A DNA stretch of 9,708 bases from Treponema sp. (GTDB lineage: Bacteria > Spirochaetota > Spirochaetia > Treponematales > Breznakiellaceae). Shown piece after piece: positions 5,999 through 9,708 of this stretch; the first letter of the stretch is position 1; each line of letters begins with the position of its first letter. The notes below the pieces were generated by a model, which was given only the letters and a program-made list of their open reading frames with translations, was not told the origin of the DNA and made no database searches. The stretch is from NCBI GenBank assembly GCA_031255615.1, contig JAIRSD010000032.1, positions 1 to 9,708 on the forward strand, written 5' to 3'. Position numbers and translations under genes: made by a program.

Positions 5999-7125
5999 GA
6001 TTCCGCTCCTTCGCCGGGCTTCTCTACCGTTTCATCCTCCGGCCCGCCGTCCGGGAGGTCTTTTTCCCCGCCGTCCGGGAGGTTTTCTTCCCCGCCGTCC
6101 GGAAGGTTTTCTTCCCCGGCATCCCTGTCTTCCCCTCCGGCGGCGGAAACACCGGCCCCCGGCGCGGCGGCCCCGGCAATGGCGGAGAGGGCGGCATTGT
6201 CCCCGGCGGTAAGCCGGATAAAGGCGTCTTCCAGGGAAATGCTGCTCCGCCGCAGGGAGAGAATCGGCCGGTTCTGGGCCGCCAGAAGCCGGAAAAGGTC
6301 CCGCCGCGGGTCGCCGTCCGGTTCGGTTTCCATCTCAAAGTCCGCGGCCCCCGCCTCCGCCGCCTGATCCAGCAGACGGACAGACGTAAGCCCCGGCAAA
6401 GCCTTGATCCGGGGAAGCAGGTCCCCACCGGGGCCCTCCACGGAAAGGAACAGCCGGTTGTCCCCCAGGCGGGAAAGGTTTTCCAGACTGTCGTCGGCGA
6501 TCAGGACCCCGTTGTTGATCACGATAACCCGGTCGCAGACCGCCTGAACTTCCTGCAATATATGGGAAGAAAAGATAACCGCCGATTTTTTCCCCAGCTC
6601 CCGGATAAGGCCGCGGATCTCCAGGATCTGCACCGGGTCCAGACCCACGGTGGGTTCATCCATAATAAGGAGCCCCGGATTCCCCAGCATGGCCTGGGCC
6701 AGCCCCACCCGCTGCTGAAAACCCTTGGAAAGGTTCTTGATGATCCGTTTCCGGACCGGCCCGATTCCCACGGCCTCGCAAATTTCATCGATGTGGGCCT
6801 TTTTGGGGAGGGAAATTTTCTTAAGATCAAATAGAAAGGAAAGGTAAGACGAAACCGTCATCTCCGGGTACAGGGGAGGACGCTCCGGGAGGTAGCCCAC
6901 ATGCCGTTTAGCCCCGATAGGGTCTTCCAGGATCTCGCAGCCATTCACCGTCACGGTCCCGGCGGATGAAGACGTATACCCGGCAATGATGTTCATGGTG
7001 GTGGATTTTCCGGCCCCGTTGGGACCGAGGAATCCGAGAACCCCCCGACTCCCCAGGCTGAAACTGATGTTATCCACCGCCCGCCGGGCGCCGTAGACCT
7101 TCGTAACGTTCTGTACGTTTACCAT
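5995..7125 (-). CDS. ABC exporter ATP-binding protein (GldA-like) with acidic repeat tail
   Basis: A 376-residue nucleotide-binding subunit. Walker A is GPNGAGKST (34-42), the signature is LSKGF (132-136), Walker B is LLIMDEPT (152-159) with catalytic Glu157, the D-loop is GLD (161-163), and the switch histidine is His188 in SSHIL. At the Q-loop position the sequence reads GYLPERPPLYPEMTV (78-92), with Glu where most ABC proteins have Gln; I recall this form from the GldA/Nos-like group. After the ATPase core, residues 221-310 form the accessory region usual in exporters with ABC-2 permeases. A low-complexity acidic tail (about 315-376) contains three 8-residue repeats of the form EENLPDGG (338-361) and looks dispensable for catalysis. 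The start at 7125 has AGGAG (7132-7136) six bases upstream and lies about 13 bases from the predicted transcription start. First gene of the operon. Confidence 0.93.
   Translation of the reverse strand: MVNVQNVTKVYGARRAVDNISFSLGSRGVLGFLGPNGAGKSTTMNIIAGYTSSSAGTVTVNGCEILEDPIGAKRHVGYLPERPPLYPEMTVSSYLSFLFDLKKISLPKKAHIDEICEAVGIGPVRKRIIKNLSKGFQQRVGLAQAMLGNPGLLIMDEPTVGLDPVQILEIRGLIRELGKKSAVIFSSHILQEVQAVCDRVIVINNGVLIADDSLENLSRLGDNRLFLSVEGPGGDLLPRIKALPGLTSVRLLDQAAEAGAADFEMETEPDGDPRRDLFRLLAAQNRPILSLRRSSISLEDAFIRLTAGDNAALSAIAGAAAPGAGVSAAGGEDRDAGEENLPDGGEENLPDGGEKDLPDGGPEDETVEKPGEGAES
6043..6114 (-). repeat. Three tandem 24-bp repeats in the ATPase tail
   Basis: Three in-frame 24-base units encode EENLPDGG, EENLPDGG and EKDLPDGG. 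The units are nearly identical at DNA level (each contains the plus-strand string CCGCCGTCCGG), which indicates recent expansion by slippage. Copy number can change without breaking the frame, so it may vary between strains. Confidence 0.85.
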
Positions 7126-7144
7126 TCGACACTCCTAAATTTGC

Positions 7145-7173
7145 AGGATACCAAAAATCGCCCGAAATGTCAA
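7145..7173 (-). promoter_or_regulatory. Promoter of the ABC exporter operon
   Basis: On the minus strand there is a perfect -35 TTGACA (7168-7173), a 17-base spacer (7151-7167) and a -10 TATCCT (7145-7150). Predicted transcription starts near 7138, which leaves a leader of only about a dozen bases containing AGGAG (7132-7136) before the ATG at 7125. There is no room for a leader-based regulator, so control is probably at initiation. No clear operator palindrome is seen around it. Confidence 0.78.
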
Positions 7174-7213
7174 AAAAATCGCCCCGGATCGGCGATTCCC
7201 GCTTAAAAAAGAT

Positions 7214-7232
7214 CCGCGCATCGAAGGGATAG
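7214..7232. repeat. Possible solo fragment of the hairpin-element core
   Basis: The plus strand reads CCGCGCA, then three bases (TCG), then AAGGGATAG. Apart from that interruption this resembles the start of the first core (CGCGCAAGGGATAG). It lies 23 bases from copy B and in the opposite orientation. The match is short and may be chance. Confidence 0.25.
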
Positions 7233-7254
7233 TTGTAGATCATCGTAATATGAA

Positions 7255-7524
7255 GGGCGCATCCCCGCCTGCGGCGGGGACCGGGCTATCCGCTCCAACA
7301 AAAACCCTGCGGGTTTTTTGTTGGCCGCTTCTATCCCTTGCGCGGCTTAAAAACGGCATCCCTGCCGTTTTTAAGCTTGGGGTTTTTGCTCCGCAAAAAC
7401 CCCGGAACACGGAAACAGCCGGCCTCCTGCCGGCGCATCCCTGCCCTTTTGCGCCTGGTGAGTTTTGGCTTTGCAAAAAATTCAAAAAGCGTATCCGCGA
7501 TCTACGCCGGCCTCCCTGCCGGCG
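7255..7524 (-). repeat. Modular hairpin element, copy B, with extended module
   Basis: Intergenic, no gene. On the minus strand, from 7403 downwards, the parts are: an 11-bp hairpin with GGA loop (7379-7403); a perfect 14-bp hairpin with GGGA loop (7345-7376); first core GCGCAAGGGATAGAAGCGG (7325-7343); a 13-bp hairpin with GCA loop and one bulge (7295-7324, its outer bases shared with the second core); second core GGAGCGGATAGCCCGG (7281-7296); an 8-bp hairpin with GCA loop (7262-7280); and TGCGCCC (7255-7261). Both cores are identical to copy A while every stem differs. Further out are GCCGGC palindrome modules at 7418-7434 and 7506-7523. The latter is an exact 18-base match to 283-300 in copy A. 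Confidence 0.85.
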
Positions 7525-7608
7525 CGGCCATCATACCGGCGGATTCCCCCGCCGAGGCGGAACAGGACTCGCAGGCCGCTTAACCTAAAAAATCAGATAT
7601 ATAGACGG

Positions 7609-7707
7609 AAAAAATTGACCACCAGGGCAAAAGAACGCACGAAGGGCGGAGATCGGATGCGCTTATTCCTTCCTTCGTGTTCCCTTGCGCCCCTTCGTGG
7701 TTAAAAT
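7609..7707. repeat. Imperfect inverted repeat with CACGAAGG units
   Basis: The left arm (7609-7646) reads roughly AAAATTGACCAC ... CACGAAGGG. The right arm (7667-7707) is its imperfect reverse complement, CCTTCGTG ... CCTTCGTGG TTAAAATT, around a spacer of about 20 bases. The unit CACGAAGG occurs at 7639-7646 and, reversed, at 7672-7679 and 7692-7699. Repeats of 'ACCACGAAGG...CACGAAGG' type are common intergenic elements in many bacterial genomes, as I recall. Their translations (NHEGxxGNTKEG-like) are often mistaken for proteins, so I do not call a gene here. Confidence 0.6.
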
Positions 7708-7741
7708 TCCTGGCGAGCCGTAATTGGCGCCCTGGCGGTTT

Positions 7742-7769
7742 CCCCGCCGGACCGGGAAGGCCGGCGGGG
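7742..7769. repeat. GC-rich hairpin downstream of the minus-strand gene remnant
   Basis: CCCCGCCGG (7742-7750) pairs perfectly with CCGGCGGGG (7761-7769), a 9-bp stem with a 10-base loop. It lies about 28 bases beyond the stop of the minus-strand remnant, where a terminator would be expected. Neither strand has a real T tract after it, so the role is uncertain. Confidence 0.4.
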
Positions 7770-7796
7770 TTGCTGTTCGGGAAACGAAGCCCCCCG

Positions 7797-7901
7797 CTAC
7801 TTGAGAATCTCCCGCAGGGCCCCACGGTTGCCGGGCAGAAGGGGGCTGGCGGCGGGGGCGGCGTAGATTTCGTCGAGCCGGGGCTGGAGAAGGGCCGGGA
7901 G
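7797..7901 (-). pseudogene. C-terminal remnant of an unidentified minus-strand gene
   Basis: On the minus strand the bases from about 7901 to the TAG at 7797-7799 read as a plausible protein C terminus of about 34 residues, including LQPRLDEIYAAPAASPLL and ending GALREILK. Nearly all codons end in G or C (about 29 of 34), the pattern of intact genes in this window. The same DNA read in the plus frame lacks this bias. Upstream on the minus strand the frame continues only through sequence belonging to the opposite-strand TOBE fragment. The N-terminal part of the gene is therefore gone. I do not recognise the family. Confidence 0.45.
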
Positions 7902-7904
7902 ACA

Positions 7905-8138
7905 AAACTTATGGCCCGCCCCGAATCCCTGCGCCTGGTGGACGCCGGCAAGGGCTATGTGGACGGTAAAATCAAGATGAACGTCTACCTGGGGCACAGC
8001 ATTGAAACCTTCGTGGAAACTGCCTACGGCGAAACGCTGATCCAGATAGACGATCCCCTGTCCAAGAAGATATACGAAGAGGGGGACGCGGTCTCGATAG
8101 ACTTTGCCCCGGAACGGGTGCGGATCCTCCAGGACTGA
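7905..8138 (+). pseudogene. TOBE-domain C-terminal remnant of an ABC importer ATPase
   Basis: The last 77 or so residues look like the C-terminal TOBE domain of PotA/FbpC/MalK-type importer ATPases. ARPESLRLV opens the segment (the RPE-L motif), followed by VYLGHSIETFVET and KKIYEEGDAVSIDFAPERV before the stop at 8136-8138. Family members are about 350 residues, with an N-terminal ATPase domain carrying the Walker motifs. None of that is present, and upstream of about 7905 the frame runs into an unrelated remnant coded on the other strand. An ATG at 7911 with GGGAG nearby could still give a 75-residue peptide, but a lone TOBE domain has no known activity. The most likely reading is a deletion relic. 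Confidence 0.75.
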
Positions 8139-8177
8139 TCTCCAGGAGCCTGTTGTACTTCAGGATTGAACACGGGA

Positions 8178-8205
8178 TTGCTTTTTTTGGGTTCTGTGCT
8201 ATAAC
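8178..8205 (+). promoter_or_regulatory. Promoter of the propeller lipoprotein gene, near-leaderless
   Basis: TTGCTT (8178-8183) and TATAAC (8200-8205) are 16 bases apart. The predicted transcription start (about 8211-8213) falls immediately before the ATG at 8214. No purine-rich ribosome binding site is present in the bases before the ATG. The message may therefore be leaderless or nearly so, unlike the other genes here, which have clear AGGAG-type sites. Confidence 0.5.
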
Positions 8206-8213
8206 AAACCATT

Positions 8214-9468
8214 ATGAAGATACAATTTTTTACAACTTTGTTTATTTTACTCATGTTTCTCTCATGCCGGGCACAGAAAACAGCCGAAACAGAGCAGGGT
8301 CTCACTGCGGTAGAAGTCGATGTAGAAACGGATCCGTACGCCGATGGAGAAGCGGATCCGTATACTGATGTAGAAACGGATTTGTACGCCGATGTGGAAG
8401 CGGAGCTGTACGCTAACGAGGCTATTCTGGTGAATGAAGATATTGTCAAAGCGCTGGAAGTTTGGACTCGTGCGACAAGTTACCCCTTTAGAGCAGACAG
8501 TATTGAACATATAGTCTATGGAAACGGTCGGTTTGTTGCGACCGGTTATCATCGTATTAAATTGGCATATTCAGATGACGGCGATGAATGGATTGCCGTA
8601 CAGGATGATGTTTTTGGTTCAACAAAGATGGCCCGTTGTATCACCTATGGAAACGGCCGGTTTGTTGCCGCGGCCTATGGTGATAAAATAGCATATTCAG
8701 ATGATGGTGAAACATGGGCGCTCGTAGAAAATACCGATCTTGGTGATAACTATACCGAAGGTATAGCCTATGGAAGCGGATGTTTTGTTATTGTTGGTTG
8801 GAATAGGGATTGGGCCAATGGCATGATAGGATATTCAAACGATGGCGAAACATGGACGCTTGTAGAAGACGACAGTCTTGCTATTGGAGGACTTAACTGT
8901 ATTACTTATGGAAACGGGATGTTTATTGCCGGAGGCGCCGATGGCAATGCGGTATATTCACATGATGGCAAAACATGGACAGTCATGCCGGGCAGGCCAT
9001 TTGAAGATAGAGATGTTAGAATTATTACCTATTGGTAATGGGCGCTTTGTTGTCTTTTGTAGTTATTTTCAGGGCTATAACCCGATGACGTATTATTCTG
9101 ACAATGGTATAGATTGGACCGCTGTATCAGACGGCCCATTTAAATGGTTTCCTGTTTATAATATTGTTTATGGAAATGAAATTTTTATTGCCGGGAGTCA
9201 TAGCGCAAGAATGTCGTATTCATTTGATGGTAAAATATGGCATTCAGGATCAGATGGAGATGGTTTTATAATAAACGCTTTAGCTGGACCCGGAGATAAT
9301 CTCGGGGGCATTGCTTACGGCAACGGCCGTTTTGTTATTGGCTGTGGGGTTGGCATTAGCGGCAGTAGTAGAATAGCATGGTGTGATATGCCTGTGATTG
9401 CTAATGACATTCATGATGAATTAGATGTCTTGCCGAACGACGATGAAGGCAATGGAGAGTTTAAATAA
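8214..9468 (+). pseudogene. Seven-bladed propeller lipoprotein gene, interrupted by a frameshift
   Basis: The first frame encodes a lipoprotein signal peptide, with hydrophobic residues 5-16 and LSC, Cys18 being the likely lipidated residue in a loose lipobox. Four 8-residue acidic repeats (37-68) follow, then beta-propeller blades of the form YGNGRFV ... YSDDGETW. After four blades it stops at 9036-9038. One extra T in the TATTGG at 9030-9035 causes this, since the blade motif needs TATGGT. Removing it joins the frame to 9468, giving 417 residues with three more blades, seven in total, and an acidic C terminus. The YSxDGxxW motif resembles Asp-box/BNR repeats; the substrate or partner is unknown. 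The gene is AT-richer than the rest of the window, suggesting different ancestry. It could be a true pseudogene, a recent mutation or a sequencing error. The truncated 274-residue product would lack three blades. Confidence 0.8.
8322..8417 (+). repeat. Four tandem 24-bp repeats coding an acidic linker
   Basis: Four in-frame 24-base units encode VETDPYAD, GEADPYTD, VETDLYAD and VEAELYAN, between the lipidated cysteine and the first propeller blade. They form an acidic, tyrosine-containing spacer that would hold the propeller off the membrane. Alternate units (1 and 3, 2 and 4) resemble each other most in their first residues, suggesting a 48-base duplication step. Confidence 0.85.
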
Positions 9469-9496
9469 TTTTTTTATAATATTAAATCACAATGTT

Positions 9497-9671
9497 GGAG
9501 TTTGCGCTCCGCGCAAACTCCGTAAGGCGAAAATCCGCATGGATGCGGATTTTCGCCCGCGCAAGGGATAGCAGCGGAAATACCGGAAGCCCCCGGCAGG
9601 GACCTGCCGGGGGCTGAGGAATTGGAGCGGATAGCCCGGTTTTTTGCGGCGAAGCCGCAAAAAATGCGCCC
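9497..9671 (+). repeat. Modular hairpin element, copy C
   Basis: Starts 28 bases after the lipoprotein stop. Order of parts: an 11-bp hairpin with TCC loop (9497-9521); a 13- to 15-bp hairpin (9526-9557); first core GCGCAAGGGATAGCAGCGG (9559-9577), one base different from copies A and B; a long GC hairpin with arms GCCCCCGGCAGG (9589-9600) and CCTGCCGGGGGC (9603-9614); second core GGAGCGGATAGCCCGG (9624-9639); an 11-bp hairpin with GAA loop (9640-9664); and TGCGCCC (9665-9671). GCGCA (9559-9563) pairs with TGCGC (9665-9669), and GGG (9565-9567) with CCC (9635-9637). The remaining bases to the window end show nothing I can assign. Confidence 0.87.
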
Positions 9672-9708
9672 AGGTTATCCGGTTAGCGGCCTTCCCGCCT
9701 TACTTGAG

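Noticed and set aside
7580..7951. Minus-strand frame giving an 'NHEGAQGNTKEG'-like protein
   Set aside because: This is the translation of the CACGAAGG-type repeat, a well-known source of false genes.
8139..8177. Terminator between the TOBE remnant and the lipoprotein gene
   Set aside because: Only a 4-bp CTCC/GGAG pairing is visible, and the following T run lies inside the promoter.
9700..9708. Minus-strand gene end (Leu-Lys-stop) at the right edge
   Set aside because: Only two codons and a stop are visible. The resemblance to the end of the remnant at 7797 (CTCAAG then a stop) is too short to mean anything.

Overview
The window most resembles a spirochaete of the Treponema group. This is inferred from gene families only. 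The clues are an ABC-2 exporter cluster of the GldA/F/G plus DUF4340 type, a lipoprotein with a loose spirochaete-style lipobox, and repeated 'YGNGRFV ... YSDDGETW' propeller blades that I associate with Treponema genomes. Most genes are GC-rich with strongly GC-biased third codon positions. The lipoprotein gene at 8214-9468 is clearly AT-richer.

Layout. Bases 1-92 hold a sigma70-type promoter and operator-like half-sites for a minus-strand gene that starts just off the left edge. Bases 130-545 have no gene and hold hairpin-rich repeats. A small NifU-type Fe-S scaffold gene follows on the plus strand (605-829), with a terminator-like hairpin. Bases 962-7125 are a five-gene minus-strand block, read from right to left: ABC ATPase, ABC-2 permease, GldG-type auxiliary protein, DUF4340 membrane-anchored protein, and a GH1 beta-glucosidase. 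The first four overlap or are 3-9 bases apart and are preceded by a near-consensus promoter (7145-7173). The glucosidase follows after 54 bases that include a small hairpin. The ATPase, permease and two extracytoplasmic-looking proteins probably form one envelope transport or remodelling complex of unknown substrate. The glucosidase is a metabolic passenger or has its own control.

Bases 7200-8140 are a decayed, repeat-rich zone. It holds another hairpin element, an imperfect inverted repeat built on CACGAAGG, and what looks like a deletion scar joining the 3' ends of two divergent genes. One of these is the C-terminal domain of an ABC sugar/polyamine-type ATPase. From 8214 to 9468 is a lipoprotein gene predicted to fold as a seven-bladed propeller, broken by one extra T near 9032. 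The window ends in a third copy of the hairpin element.

The most interesting structure is this dispersed element (full copies at 375-493, 7255-7403 in reverse, and 9497-9671; degenerate copy at 130-192). Two nearly invariant cores, GCGCAAGGGATAGAAGCGG and GGAGCGGATAGCCCGG, plus a closing TGCGCCC, are held constant. The hairpins between and beside them have entirely different sequences in each copy but stay perfectly or almost perfectly paired, usually closed by a C(GNA)G triloop. This within-window covariation suggests a structured RNA or a hairpin-recognised mobile or architectural DNA element.
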